A program made the position numbers and the translations under genes. A stretch of 64,000 nucleotides of DNA from Catellatospora paridis (lineage in GTDB: Bacteria > Actinomycetota > Actinomycetes > Mycobacteriales > Micromonosporaceae): assembly GCF_009720365.1 (NCBI RefSeq), contig NZ_ML769318.1, positions 62,001 to 126,000 of the forward strand, in the 5' to 3' direction. The notes under the pieces were generated by a model that was not told the origin of the DNA, did not search any database, and was given only the letters and a program-made list of their open reading frames with translations. Numbering within the stretch: the stretch's first letter is position 1; every line of letters begins with the position of its first letter. This document shows positions 37,780-46,508 of this stretch, in pieces.

Positions 37780-38709
37780 TCACTTGGTCCAGCGGATGAT
37801 CTCGCCGGCCACCAGGTCGGGGCGTTCGAGGTGGGGGAAGTGCCCGGTGTCCTCGAGCAGCCGCCATTCGTAGTCGGCCAGGACGTAGCGGCCGGAGCCC
37901 TGGGCCGTCGCGGGCAGGGTGATCGGGTCGAGGGCGCCCTGCAGCTGCAGGGTGGGCGAGATGATCGGCTGGCGGATGGCCCGCAGGAAACGGTAACCGT
38001 GCAGGCGCAGCGTGGACCGGAACGCCCAGCGGTACGCCTCCATGGCGCAGAACGCGGCCTGCGGGATGCGGATCGCCTCCCGGTACCGGCGCTCGTACTC
38101 GGCGTAGTCGGCGGTCTGCCGGAACGCCGGGGACGACCAGGCCCGCATCAACCCACCGGCCAGCGCGGCGTCGTCCCGGGTCAGCACGTGCTCGTAACGG
38201 GGCAGCTGGAAGCGGAGCAGGGCGCGGCCTGCCCGGCGCTGCGCGGCGTTGGCGACCAGCGCCGAGCGCAGCCGCAGCGGGTGCGCCGCGCCGAGCACCA
38301 CCAGCCGGCTCACCAGGCGCGGGTGCAGCGCCGCCGCGGACCAGCCGACCAGGCCGCCGGCGCCCGCGCCCACGACCGTGGCGTTGCGCTCGCCGAGCGC
38401 GCGGATCAGGCCCACCACGTCCGCGGCGAGCGTGAATCCGTCGTACCCCCGCGGGGGCTTGTCGGTCGCGCCGTAACCGCGCAGGTCCACCGCCACCGCC
38501 CGCAGGCCCGCGCCCGCGAGCAGGGGCAGCTGCCGGTGCCACGCCCACCAGAATTCGGGGAAGCCGTGCAGGAGCACCACCAGCGGCCCGGTGCCCTGCT
38601 CCACGACGTGGAACCGGCTGCCGTTGGCGTTGACGAACCGGTGCGTCCACGGTCCCTCGTCCAGGACGCACGACTCGTCCACGGACGTGTTTCCGGCGCG
38701 CTCACTCAT
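37780..38709 (-). CDS. Alpha/beta-hydrolase fold protein lacking the nucleophile
   Basis: A 309-aa protein close to the epoxide hydrolase/haloalkane dehalogenase group: oxyanion motif LLHGFPEFWWAWHRQL, DLRGYGATDKPPRGYDGFTL, acid region LQGALDPITLP and catalytic-His region LEDTGHFPHLERPDLV. The nucleophile elbow reads VVGAGAGGLVGW where active members have VGHDWGG or GxSxG, so neither Asp nor Ser is present at that position. It may be non-catalytic or use another chemistry. Its GAGGAG site and ATG lie in the short repeat (copy C). It is downstream of nhaA on the same strand. Confidence 0.85.
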   Translation of the reverse strand: MSERAGNTSVDESCVLDEGPWTHRFVNANGSRFHVVEQGTGPLVVLLHGFPEFWWAWHRQLPLLAGAGLRAVAVDLRGYGATDKPPRGYDGFTLAADVVGLIRALGERNATVVGAGAGGLVGWSAAALHPRLVSRLVVLGAAHPLRLRSALVANAAQRRAGRALLRFQLPRYEHVLTRDDAALAGGLMRAWSSPAFRQTADYAEYERRYREAIRIPQAAFCAMEAYRWAFRSTLRLHGYRFLRAIRQPIISPTLQLQGALDPITLPATAQGSGRYVLADYEWRLLEDTGHFPHLERPDLVAGEIIRWTK

Positions 38710-38732
38710 GCCATCTCCTCGCTGCGCTCGTC
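38706..38732 (-). repeat. Short repeat carrying an SD and start codon, copy C
   Basis: Minus-strand core GACGAGCGCAGCGAGGAG followed by ATGGC and ATGA; it supplies the ribosome binding site and ATG of the hydrolase gene. The 18-base core is identical to copy A, 38.7 kb away. Confidence 0.7.
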
Positions 38733-38777
38733 GAAGGCATGAGTCTGCTGAGCCGAAGGCTCGCTCGCTCCGCTCGC

Positions 38778-38804
38778 TCGTGCCATCTCCTCGCTGCGCT
38801 CGTC
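38778..38804 (-). repeat. Short repeat, copy D, start codon lost
   Basis: Same core and ATGGC as copy C, but the position of the start codon is ACG. It is part of a 72-base tandem duplication (33-base blocks at 38709-38741 and 38781-38813) filling the nhaA-hydrolase spacer, together with GAGCGGAGCGAGCG variants up to 38856. Confidence 0.7.
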
Positions 38805-38861
38805 GAAGGCATGTTTACTGAGCCGGATGATTCGCTCGCTCCGCTCACTCATGAGTGCAGG

Positions 38862-40109
38862 CTAGCGTGTGCGCACCCGGACCTGTCTGCGCAGCAGGGC
38901 CGCGGCCAGCAGCGATGCGATCAAGGAGCCGAGCAGCACCGCGCCCTTGATCCGGGCCTGTTGCTCTCCGTAATCGAAGGCCAGCTCCGCGATGAGCAGG
39001 CTGACCGTGAAGCCGCACCCGGTGACCACGGCGACCGCGACGAGGTCGCGCCATTCCAGCGCCTCGGGCAGCTCCGCCAGCTTCGACCGCACCGCCACGA
39101 CCGCGCCGAGCAGCACGCCGACGGTCTTGCCGACCACGAGACCGAGCAGCACGCCGAGCGAGGCCCGGTCGGTGAAGATCGCGCCGAGCGCGCCGGCGCT
39201 GATCGCGATGCCCGCGGAGAAGAACGCGAACAGCGGTACGCAGATCCCGGCGGAGATCGGCTGGATGCGGTGCTCCAGCGCCTCGGCCGGTGACTCGTGC
39301 TCGCCGGGATCGGGTTTGACCCGGGTGAGCAGGCCGACGGCGACGCCCGCGATGGTGGCGTGCACGCCCGAGGCGTGCACCAGGGCCCAGGCGGCGAGCG
39401 CCAGCGGCAGGTAGAGCCACCAGCCGCGGAAGCGGAACTGCTGGAGCAGGCCGTACACCACCAGCACGGCGGCCGCCCCGAGCAGCGGCAGGAACGCGAC
39501 GTGCGCGGTGAAGACCAGGGCGATCAGCAGGATCGCGCCGAGGTCGTCGACGATCGCCAGGGACAGCAGGAAGACCCGCAGGCTGGGGGGCAGGTCGCGG
39601 GCGCAGATGGCGAGCACGGCCAGCGCGAAGGCGATGTCGGTGGCGACCGGGACGGCCCACGCGTCCGACCCGCCCGGTGCGCCGAACGCGATGAGGAAGC
39701 AGAGCAGCGCCGGGACGACCATGCCGCCGATCGCGCCGGCGATGGGCAGCGCGGCCAGGCGCGGGCTGCGCAGCTCGCCGACGACCAGCTCGCGTTTGAG
39801 TTCCAGCCCGGCGACCACGAAGAAGACGGTGAGCAGGCCGTCCTGGGCCCACTGCGCCACCGACAGGTTGAGGTGCAGCGACTGCGGCCCGAAGGTGTAC
39901 GCGCTGAGTCGCTGATACGCGTCGGCCAGCGGTGAGTTCGCGATGATCAGCGCCAGCGCCGTGGCCCCCAGCAGCACCAGGCCGCCGATCTGCTCCGTAC
40001 GCAGGAAGCGCACCACCTCGGCGGCGGCGCTGCGGGCGGCCTGGGCACGACGGCGCTGCATCCGCTTCTGGCGCGGGCTGGACTTCGGCCGGGTCCGGCT
40101 GTCTCCCAT
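38862..40109 (-). CDS. nhaA: NhaA, Na+/H+ antiporter
   Basis: A 415-aa antiporter with 12 helices. Signatures: TVFFVVAGLELKRELVVGEL, VPVATDIAFALAVLAI and LAIVDDLGAILLIAL, the last with the paired aspartates of the ion site, all intact. It exchanges cytoplasmic sodium for external protons. The ATG at 40109 has no Shine-Dalgarno sequence; TAGTAT (plus-strand 40117-40122) ends seven bases upstream, so it is probably leaderless. A basic N terminus of 40 residues precedes the first helix. Confidence 0.94.
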   Translation of the reverse strand: MGDSRTRPKSSPRQKRMQRRRAQAARSAAAEVVRFLRTEQIGGLVLLGATALALIIANSPLADAYQRLSAYTFGPQSLHLNLSVAQWAQDGLLTVFFVVAGLELKRELVVGELRSPRLAALPIAGAIGGMVVPALLCFLIAFGAPGGSDAWAVPVATDIAFALAVLAICARDLPPSLRVFLLSLAIVDDLGAILLIALVFTAHVAFLPLLGAAAVLVVYGLLQQFRFRGWWLYLPLALAAWALVHASGVHATIAGVAVGLLTRVKPDPGEHESPAEALEHRIQPISAGICVPLFAFFSAGIAISAGALGAIFTDRASLGVLLGLVVGKTVGVLLGAVVAVRSKLAELPEALEWRDLVAVAVVTGCGFTVSLLIAELAFDYGEQQARIKGAVLLGSLIASLLAAALLRRQVRVRTR

Positions 40110-40226
40110 GATCCGGATACTACGGTTCCCGCGGGGCACGTACCGGAAGGTTCGCCGCGAAGCGGACCTGATCGCCGGGTTTACCGGCTGGCGTGCCGCA
40201 CGGTGGGTGCGGCAGAGTGGCCGGGC

Positions 40227-41333
40227 ATGAACACCCCCTTGACCGTGGTCGACGTGAACGGCGCCCCCGAGGAGATGGGCACGGCGTACGGCCGCGCCGC
40301 CGCCGAGCTGATCAACCTCAACGTGACCGCCTACCTGGGCCGGTTCGCCCGCGCCGCCGGGCTCGACCGGGCGGCGGTGATCGAGCGGGGCGCGGCGTTC
40401 CGCGAGGCGACCCGGACGCACCTGCCCCGGCTGGCGGCGATGCTCGACGGGGTCGCCCGGGGCGCGTCCGTCGCGACCGAGCTGATCTACGCGATCAACG
40501 CCCGCTCCGAGCTGCTCTACGGCATGCCGACCTGCGGCTCGCCCGCGGGCGCGGGCGACCGGGGCGAGTGCACCAGCCTGGGCGTGCTCGGTCCGCGCAG
40601 CGAGGGCGGGCGCACCCTGCTCGCGCAGAACTGGGACTGGCACCCCGACCACCGCGACTACAACGTACTGCTGATCACCCGGGACGAGCGCGGTCACGAG
40701 GTGCTGACGCTGACCGAGGCGGGCATGCTCGCCAAGACCGGGCTCAACTCGGCCGGGGTCGGGGTCTGCGTCAACCTGCTCGGCTGCGACCGTGACGGCC
40801 GGCCCGGCGGGGTGCCGTACCACGTGCTGCTGCGGTCGGTGCTGGAGGCGGACTCGCTGTCCTGGGCGATCCGCAACGCGATGCGCGTGCCGCGCTCGGC
40901 CTCGATCAACCTGCTCATCGGGCAGGCGGATCCGGCCGGTGGTGAGCTGATCGACCTGGAGCTGGTGCCCGGCGACGCGGGCTGGCTGCACCCGGTGGAC
41001 GGGATGCTGGTGCACGCCAACCACTTCGAGACGGGCCTGCCGGTGTACGACACCATCAAGGACTGGGGCGGCTCGTCGCTGTTCCGGTCCGCGCGGGCAC
41101 GCCGGCTGCTGGACGCCGTGCCCAGGCCACTCGCGCCGGCCGATCTGCGGGCGGTGCTGCAGGACCACCACAGCCATCCGGTCTCCATCTGTCGTCATGC
41201 CGATGAACGCGATGCGATCGAGGATCGCTCGGAGACGATTTGGACCGTTTTCATGGATTTGGATGAACGGTTTGTCCGTCTCGTGCCCGGCCCGCCTTGT
41301 ACGGGCGGAGAAGGCATGACTTATTCCCTCTGA
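40227..41333 (+). CDS. C45 peptidase/acyltransferase family protein (Ntn hydrolase)
   Basis: A 368-aa protein of the acyl-CoA:6-aminopenicillanate acyltransferase family (peptidase C45). These are made as proenzymes that cleave themselves before a cysteine, here most likely Cys115 (RGECTSLGVL), which then becomes the N-terminal nucleophile; AQNWDWHPDHRDYNVLL and TEAGMLAKTGLNSAGVGVCV (partial) are typical. Substrates in actinobacteria are mostly unknown, so a penicillin link should not be assumed. No signal peptide. The ATG is preceded by CAGAGT eight bases away, with no Shine-Dalgarno sequence. Divergent from nhaA. Confidence 0.87.
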   Translation: MNTPLTVVDVNGAPEEMGTAYGRAAAELINLNVTAYLGRFARAAGLDRAAVIERGAAFREATRTHLPRLAAMLDGVARGASVATELIYAINARSELLYGMPTCGSPAGAGDRGECTSLGVLGPRSEGGRTLLAQNWDWHPDHRDYNVLLITRDERGHEVLTLTEAGMLAKTGLNSAGVGVCVNLLGCDRDGRPGGVPYHVLLRSVLEADSLSWAIRNAMRVPRSASINLLIGQADPAGGELIDLELVPGDAGWLHPVDGMLVHANHFETGLPVYDTIKDWGGSSLFRSARARRLLDAVPRPLAPADLRAVLQDHHSHPVSICRHADERDAIEDRSETIWTVFMDLDERFVRLVPGPPCTGGEGMTYSL

Positions 41334-41481
41334 TGTGGACGCCCGAAATCTCGTGCGGCGCAAGGTGATGACAGCGACGTTCAGTTATGCAAGGCTGCTT
41401 TCACAATTGACGACCCGGGCCGCCGGCCCACCCTGCCGTGCGCTGCCCGGGGTCGTTTCCGTCAAAGGGAGGGAGGACCCT

Positions 41482-43770
41482 TTGCGAATCCGCAGAATTG
41501 GCAGCGCAGTCGGGATCACCGCTGCACTGGTTGCCGCCAGTCTCTCGGGTGCACCCGCGAGCGGTGCGCCCCAGCAGGCGGTCAACCCGCAGGAGCCGAC
41601 GGCGGGGGTCAGCCGGCCCGACAACCTGCCCAACCCCCTCGACGAGTCTCGGTCCGGGCTGCGCAAGCAGGCCATCGCCGACGTCGTCTCGGGTAAGGCC
41701 AAGGCCGTCGAGCGCAATGGATCGACGGTCGTGCAGGTCGGCAAGAACCGGTGGTCGGAGCTGAAGCGGAAGGCCGACAAGGTCGACCCGATCTTCGTCG
41801 TGCTGTCCGAGTTCGGCAACCAGGTGGACCCGCTGACCGGTGGCGGCGCGGGCCCGGTGCACAACGGGATCGCGGCGCCGGACCGCAGCGTGGACAACTC
41901 CACGTACTGGGAGGCGGACTTCAACCAGGCCCACTTCGACCGGATGTACAACGGGAAGAGTGAGTCGGTCGCCGACTTCTACTACGACCAGTCCGGTGGC
42001 AAGTACTCGACCAAGGCCGAGGTCACCGACTGGGTGAAGCTGTCGTACAACGAGGCGCGCTACGGGCACAACTTCCCGGAGAACGCCGAGGACCCCAACG
42101 GCGACCCGCTGGACGACCGGTACACGTACTGGCAGTACATCCGGGACACCGCCAACGCGTGGTACACCTCGCAGGTGGCGGCGGGCAAGTCGGCCGCCGA
42201 GATCGCGACGTACCTCAAGAAGTTCGACGTCTACGACCGCTACGACGCGGACGGCGACGGCAACTTCAACGAGCCGGACGGCTACATCGACCACTTCCAG
42301 GCGGTGCACGCCGGTGAGGGCGAAGAGGCCGGCGGCGGCGCGCAGGGCGAGGACGCCATCTGGTCGCACCGCTGGTACGCGTACCTGACCGACAAGGAGA
42401 AGACCGGCCCCGCCGGAGCCCTCCTCGGCGGCACGCAGATCGGCGACTCGGGCATCTGGATCGGTGACTACACGATCCAGCCCGAGAACGGCGGCCTGGG
42501 CGTGTTCGTGCACGAGTTCGGCCACGACCTCGGTCTGCCGGACCTGTACGACACCGCCGGCGGCGACAACGGCACGGGCTTCTGGACGGTCATGTCCGGC
42601 GGCTCGTGGCTGAACCACGACCCGAACAGCATCGGCACCTCGCCGGGCTACATGGGCCCGTGGGAGAAGCTGTTCCTCGGCTGGCTCGACTACGTGACGG
42701 TCAAGGACGGCAAGACCAAGATGGTCTCGCTGGGCTCGGCGGCCACGCCGCAGGGCCTGCCGCAGGCTGCCCTCGTGGAACTGCCCGAGCAGGTCATCAC
42801 CACGAACTACAACACGCCGTTCTCCGGCTCGTTCGAGTGGTGGAGCGGCTCCGGCGACGACCTCAACAACACGCTGACCCGGACCGTCGACCTGACCGGC
42901 GCCACGTCGGCCTCGCTGTCGGCCCAGTCGTGGTACGAGATCGAGGCGGGCTACGACTACCTGTACCTCGAGGTCAACGACGGCAGCGGCTGGACCTCGG
43001 TCGGCGACGTCCTCCAGGACGAGAGCGGCGGCTGGGTGCCGGTGTCTTGGGACCTGAGCGCGTACACGGGCAAGTCCGTGAGCGTGCGGTTCCGTTACGC
43101 CACCGACGGTGGTTTCGCGCCGAAGGGTGCCTTCTTCGACGACATCAAGATCGTCAAGGACGGCACCACCGTCCTCAGCGATGACGTCGAGGGCGGGACG
43201 AACGGCTGGACCGCGGTCGGCTTCACCCGCATGGGTGGTTCGACCACGGGCACCTACCCGCACTTCTACCTGGCGGAGTACCGGTCTTACACCGGCTACG
43301 ACAAGAACCTCAAGACCGGTCCGTACCAGTTCGGCTTCAACAACGTGACGCCGGACAAGGTGGAGCGGTTCCCGTACCAGGATGGTCTGCTGGTGTGGTA
43401 CGTCAACTACGCGTACCCGGACAACAACACCATTGCCCACCCCGGTCACGGCGAGGTCCTGCCGGTCGACGCCCGTCCGCAGGTTGCCCTGTGGCCGGAC
43501 GGCGGCAAGCTCACCAACCGCCGCCAGCCGTGGGACGCCACGTTCGGTCTGCAGAAGACCGACGCCGTGACGTTCCACCGCAACAGCGTTCCGCTGACGG
43601 TGGCGCCGCAGGCCGCGATCCCGACGTTCGACGACACGAACCCGGACGCGTACTGGAACGCCGCCAACCCGCTGAACTCGGTCAAGGTGGCCGGCAACGG
43701 CGTCAAGATCTCGGTCTGGCTGGAGATCCCCGGCACGCTGCCGGTGGCTCTGATCCAGGTCAAGAACTGA
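41482..43770 (+). CDS. Secreted M6 metalloprotease (immune inhibitor A-like)
   Basis: A 762-aa exported zinc protease. A signal peptide (about residues 1-29, ending ASGAPQQA) is followed by a propeptide, then the catalytic domain with His344 and His348 in HEFGHDLGLPD and Glu345 as general base; a YDADGDGNFNEPDGYIDHF stretch may bind calcium. The C-terminal half contains MAM/CBM-like beta domains (SAQSWYEIEAGYDYLYLEVN). The start is a TTG at 41482, four to five bases after GGGAGGACC; longer in-frame starts would put about 49 residues before the signal peptide. A strong terminator follows. Confidence 0.9.
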   Translation: MRIRRIGSAVGITAALVAASLSGAPASGAPQQAVNPQEPTAGVSRPDNLPNPLDESRSGLRKQAIADVVSGKAKAVERNGSTVVQVGKNRWSELKRKADKVDPIFVVLSEFGNQVDPLTGGGAGPVHNGIAAPDRSVDNSTYWEADFNQAHFDRMYNGKSESVADFYYDQSGGKYSTKAEVTDWVKLSYNEARYGHNFPENAEDPNGDPLDDRYTYWQYIRDTANAWYTSQVAAGKSAAEIATYLKKFDVYDRYDADGDGNFNEPDGYIDHFQAVHAGEGEEAGGGAQGEDAIWSHRWYAYLTDKEKTGPAGALLGGTQIGDSGIWIGDYTIQPENGGLGVFVHEFGHDLGLPDLYDTAGGDNGTGFWTVMSGGSWLNHDPNSIGTSPGYMGPWEKLFLGWLDYVTVKDGKTKMVSLGSAATPQGLPQAALVELPEQVITTNYNTPFSGSFEWWSGSGDDLNNTLTRTVDLTGATSASLSAQSWYEIEAGYDYLYLEVNDGSGWTSVGDVLQDESGGWVPVSWDLSAYTGKSVSVRFRYATDGGFAPKGAFFDDIKIVKDGTTVLSDDVEGGTNGWTAVGFTRMGGSTTGTYPHFYLAEYRSYTGYDKNLKTGPYQFGFNNVTPDKVERFPYQDGLLVWYVNYAYPDNNTIAHPGHGEVLPVDARPQVALWPDGGKLTNRRQPWDATFGLQKTDAVTFHRNSVPLTVAPQAAIPTFDDTNPDAYWNAANPLNSVKVAGNGVKISVWLEIPGTLPVALIQVKN

Positions 43771-43783
43771 CCCGTTCCGCATC

Positions 43784-43825
43784 GCAACAAAGGGGCCTGC
43801 CCGCGAGGGCAGGCCCCTTTGTTGC
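43784..43825 (+). terminator. Terminator of the M6 protease gene
   Basis: Perfect 19-bp arms (43784-43802, beginning GCAACAAAGGGGCC, and 43807-43825) with a GCGA loop. Confidence 0.9.
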
Positions 43826-43901
43826 GCCGGTCTCCGTTGGCTCGCCGCGCGCCGGTCGGCAGCCTGACAGCGATCCTCGGCATCGACACGTGCTGAACAG
43901 G

Positions 43902-43935
43902 ATCGGGGCGGTCCGCGACAGCGGACCGCCCCGAT
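43902..43935 (-). terminator. Terminator for the minus-strand secreted-protein genes
   Basis: ATCGGGGCGGTCCGC (43902-43916) pairs perfectly with 43921-43935 around a GACA loop, 17 bases beyond the stop of the minus-strand gene. With the hairpin at 43784 it separates convergent genes. Confidence 0.8.
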
Positions 43936-43952
43936 TCAGGCGCAGAGCGCCG

Positions 43953-44519
43953 TCATCCGCCGCAGGCCGGACACCCGGGCCCGCCAGCGCCGCGCACCAT
44001 CATGTCGGTGCTGGCCGGTGCGGCCACCAGTGGTGACTCGACCGCCAGCGGACCCTCGACCACCGGCAGCGCGAAGCCGTCGACCGTCACCCAGCCGATC
44101 GACACGCATCCGAGGCGAGTCGTCTCGTCGGCGATGAGGCACACCGCGTGGACATCGGGGGAGATCTGGATCTGTCTCGCGAACGGTGACGGCTGCGGTT
44201 GGTTCGGCGTGTGCGGGAAGGGCTCGCCGTGGGCGAAGTCACCGTGGTACGCGGCCAGGCCGTACACGTATCCCGTTGCCGACACCGGTCGGCACGTCAC
44301 GATCCCGCCCGACACGGTGACGCTGTGCCAGCCGTTGTGGTCCGTGTATGTGCTGACAGCGTCGATCTGCCCGATGGTGCTGGTGCCCTGCGCACACGGC
44401 AGCCACTTGTAGATCTGGTGGTACGACGGCGGTTCGTAGCCCGCTTGGGCGGGCACGGCGGCAGCGGTGACCGCCAGCGCCGTGAGAATCGCCGATGTGG
44501 CGCGTAGAAGTCTTCTCAA
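43953..44519 (-). CDS. Secreted six-cysteine protein, paralogue 1
   Basis: No known family. A 188-aa product with a signal peptide (LLRATSAILTALAVTAAAVPAQA) and six cysteines: YKWLPC, TCRP, HAVC, GCVSIGW and the C-terminal GPGCPACGG. All six positions, and YGLA.Y, are shared with the next gene, so the two are tandem paralogues that probably form three disulfides outside the cell. The start is TTG, ten bases after GGGGGAG. It ends 17 bases before a terminator. The nearby LuxR-type gene may control it. Confidence 0.75.
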   Translation of the reverse strand: MRRLLRATSAILTALAVTAAAVPAQAGYEPPSYHQIYKWLPCAQGTSTIGQIDAVSTYTDHNGWHSVTVSGGIVTCRPVSATGYVYGLAAYHGDFAHGEPFPHTPNQPQPSPFARQIQISPDVHAVCLIADETTRLGCVSIGWVTVDGFALPVVEGPLAVESPLVAAPASTDMMVRGAGGPGCPACGG

Positions 44520-44595
44520 CGTGTTCTTCTCCCCCGTCAGGCCGAGTGATCATCGGTGCGTCCTGCTGGCGAACTCCGGGTCCCTTCGGCCCTGT

Positions 44596-45141
44596 TCAGC
44601 CTGCGCAGCTAGCGCATCCCGGGCCGAGGTGCGGCGGGATCCAGCCGGGGAAGTACACCTCGTTACTGACCACCGGGTCGTCAATCGGCAATGCGCCCTG
44701 GATATCGGGTCGCAGGCTGCCGTCGATCGTGGACCAGGTGATCGAGACGCACGCCACCCGGATCTTCGTGTCGGAGACCACGCAGACGGCCTGGTCGACG
44801 GGCCCGATCGGTAGGCCGGCGTTGAAGAAGTAATGCTGGGTGGGGTTGGTGCCGAAGGAGTAACGGAGGCCCGTCGCCGAGCCGCTGCCGTAGCGGGCGA
44901 GCCCATAAATATCGATCATGGGCGAGGGCTTGCGGCAGAGGTCAAGGACGCCGCCGAGCTCGGCGACGTATCTCGCGTTCGCGGTGTCGTAGCGGATGCC
45001 AGCGGTGCTGATGTGCCCCGTGGTGCTGCCCGGCGGGCAGGACAGCCACTGGTAATCCGTCACCGCCGCCGCCGGCGCGGCGGGGAGGATGGCGGCCGCC
45101 GCGATGAGGGTGGCGGTGAACGCCTGCCTGATTCTTCTCAC
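44596..45141 (-). CDS. Secreted six-cysteine protein, paralogue 2
   Basis: A 181-aa product with a signal peptide (IRQAFTATLIAAAAILPAAPAAA) and six cysteines in the same order as paralogue 1: YQWLSC, DLCRKP, AVC, ACVSITW and GPGCASCAG. The matching AVC..SDT...ACVSITWSTIDG block shows clear common origin. Function unknown. The GTG at 45141 follows GGGAG by eight bases; a longer reading frame upstream lacks a site and would bury the signal peptide. Confidence 0.75.
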   Translation of the reverse strand: MRRIRQAFTATLIAAAAILPAAPAAAVTDYQWLSCPPGSTTGHISTAGIRYDTANARYVAELGGVLDLCRKPSPMIDIYGLARYGSGSATGLRYSFGTNPTQHYFFNAGLPIGPVDQAVCVVSDTKIRVACVSITWSTIDGSLRPDIQGALPIDDPVVSNEVYFPGWIPPHLGPGCASCAG

Positions 45142-45258
45142 TGGTTCTGCTCCCTGTCGGATTTCGAATCTACGGTTGCCGAAATGGGCGCCTGCCGCGT
45201 TGCCGGGGCGCCGTATGCGGGACACGTAGCGGCGACAACCGTCGTCCGCGTGAATCTG

Positions 45259-46314
45259 TTACTGGTGTTGCTCCCCGTCGAGGCCGTCGGGTGCCTGCTC
45301 GCTGGTGGGCGAGTGCTGCGCCGCCTCGGCGCCCAGCCGCAGTCCCAGCTGGAACCGGTTGACGACGTCGTACCGTTCCATGAGCCCGGACAGGGTGTAG
45401 GCGATCGTGCGCACGCTGATGTCCAGCTTGTTCGCGATCGAGGCGTCGGTGTGGCCCTTGGCCAGCAGCATCACGATGGTGTTCTCGCGCGGAGTCAGGC
45501 CCGGTGGCGGTGTCCAGTCCCGCCCGGGGTCCTTGGCCAGCGCCCAGTGCTGCAGGAACAGCGCCCTGAGGTCGGCGACGAGCCGCGGATCGGTGATCTC
45601 CCAGGCGCCGCGTGAGCTCTCGGAGGGATCCGGGGGCACATAGGCCGTGGTGCGGTCGCAGATGGTGAGCTTGCCGGGCAGCTCAGGCAGCTCGCGGTAC
45701 TCCATGCCGAGGCTGACCATCTCGTCGTCGAACCAGTCCGACTCGTCCTCGGCCGAGGCGGGCACGCCCAGGCTCAGGGAGGTCACACCGCGCGCCATCA
45801 TCCTGCGGCTGAGCGGTGCCGCCTGCTTGATCGTGGCGTTGTCGAAGGCGGGGTCCGGATTCATCGAGAGGTGCTCGTGCCGCTCCGAATCCAGCAGTTC
45901 CGCGTACCTGAGCCGGGACACCGCCCGGTTCGGGAAGGTGCGGACACCTTCGTGGGGGAAGTGCGCGACGTCGGCCATGATGCTCGGCAGCGACAACCGG
46001 GTGAGGCTGCGGTGCAGCCGGTGCCGGGCGAGCAGGGTGCGGCGATGCCGGTCCCGCAGCACGGGCAGCACCTGCGCAGGGGTGCGACTGGCCCACAGGC
46101 GCTGGTCGCCTTCGGCGGCGCGATCGGGAAGGGCGGCGCCGAGCGCGGTCAGCTCGTCGAGCGCGCTGAGCACCTGCCGGGTCTTCATCTCCAGCGACCG
46201 GCTGATGCTGTCCACGGACCAGGGCCCGAAGGTGATGAGAGTGCGGTATACGAGGTCTGCCTGCGGCGAGACGCCCCACTTCATCAGTGAGGGCACGAAC
46301 TGTGTTTGCAGCAT
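45259..46314 (-). CDS. LuxR-type transcriptional regulator with TrmB-like N terminus
   Basis: A 351-aa regulator. Residues about 15-75 look like a TrmB/winged-helix module (LVYRTLITFGPWSVDSISRS, RQVLSALDELTALGA). The middle (about 120-260) is an uncharacterised sensor-like region. The C-terminal LuxR helix-turn-helix (about 280-335) is clear: LTPRENTIVMLLAKGHTD, ISVRTIAYTLSGLMERY. The ATG follows GGGGAGG. A TAGGTT -10 element and a 24-base palindrome lie 58-63 and 98-121 bases upstream, and the same arrangement is repeated at the decayed copy next door, so autoregulation is likely. Confidence 0.85.
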   Translation of the reverse strand: MLQTQFVPSLMKWGVSPQADLVYRTLITFGPWSVDSISRSLEMKTRQVLSALDELTALGAALPDRAAEGDQRLWASRTPAQVLPVLRDRHRRTLLARHRLHRSLTRLSLPSIMADVAHFPHEGVRTFPNRAVSRLRYAELLDSERHEHLSMNPDPAFDNATIKQAAPLSRRMMARGVTSLSLGVPASAEDESDWFDDEMVSLGMEYRELPELPGKLTICDRTTAYVPPDPSESSRGAWEITDPRLVADLRALFLQHWALAKDPGRDWTPPPGLTPRENTIVMLLAKGHTDASIANKLDISVRTIAYTLSGLMERYDVVNRFQLGLRLGAEAAQHSPTSEQAPDGLDGEQHQ

Positions 46315-46411
46315 GATGGCCTCCCCGTGTCAGCCATGCTCCGGCAGGGATCATCCCTGCCCGACAAGAGCAACCTAGACAGCGGGATCAAACCGCGACA
46401 GCACCGTCCGT

Positions 46412-46435
46412 CCGATTGCATGTTTCTGCAATCGG
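46412..46435. promoter_or_regulatory. Palindromic operator, copy 1
   Basis: Perfect 9-base arms CCGATTGCA and TGCAATCGG with a 6-base spacer. Its GATTGCA arm begins 37 bases from the TAGGTT -10 element (plus-strand AACCTA 46372-46377) of the LuxR-type gene. The flank to about 46452 is shared with copies 2 and 3. Confidence 0.7.
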
Positions 46436-46508
46436 CGATACCGATCATGGTCGACGCCGAACGGGGGACGATCGGTCACCTGACCGCGGTCCGCTTCGGC
46501 TGGAGGGG

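Noticed and set aside
38739-39293. Plus-strand frame across the tandem repeats into nhaA
   Set aside because: It reads repeat DNA and then the antisense of nhaA; no ribosome site and no recognisable protein.
40227-41333. Penicillin biosynthesis acyltransferase
   Set aside because: The family match is real, but no beta-lactam genes are present and most bacterial members have other or unknown substrates.
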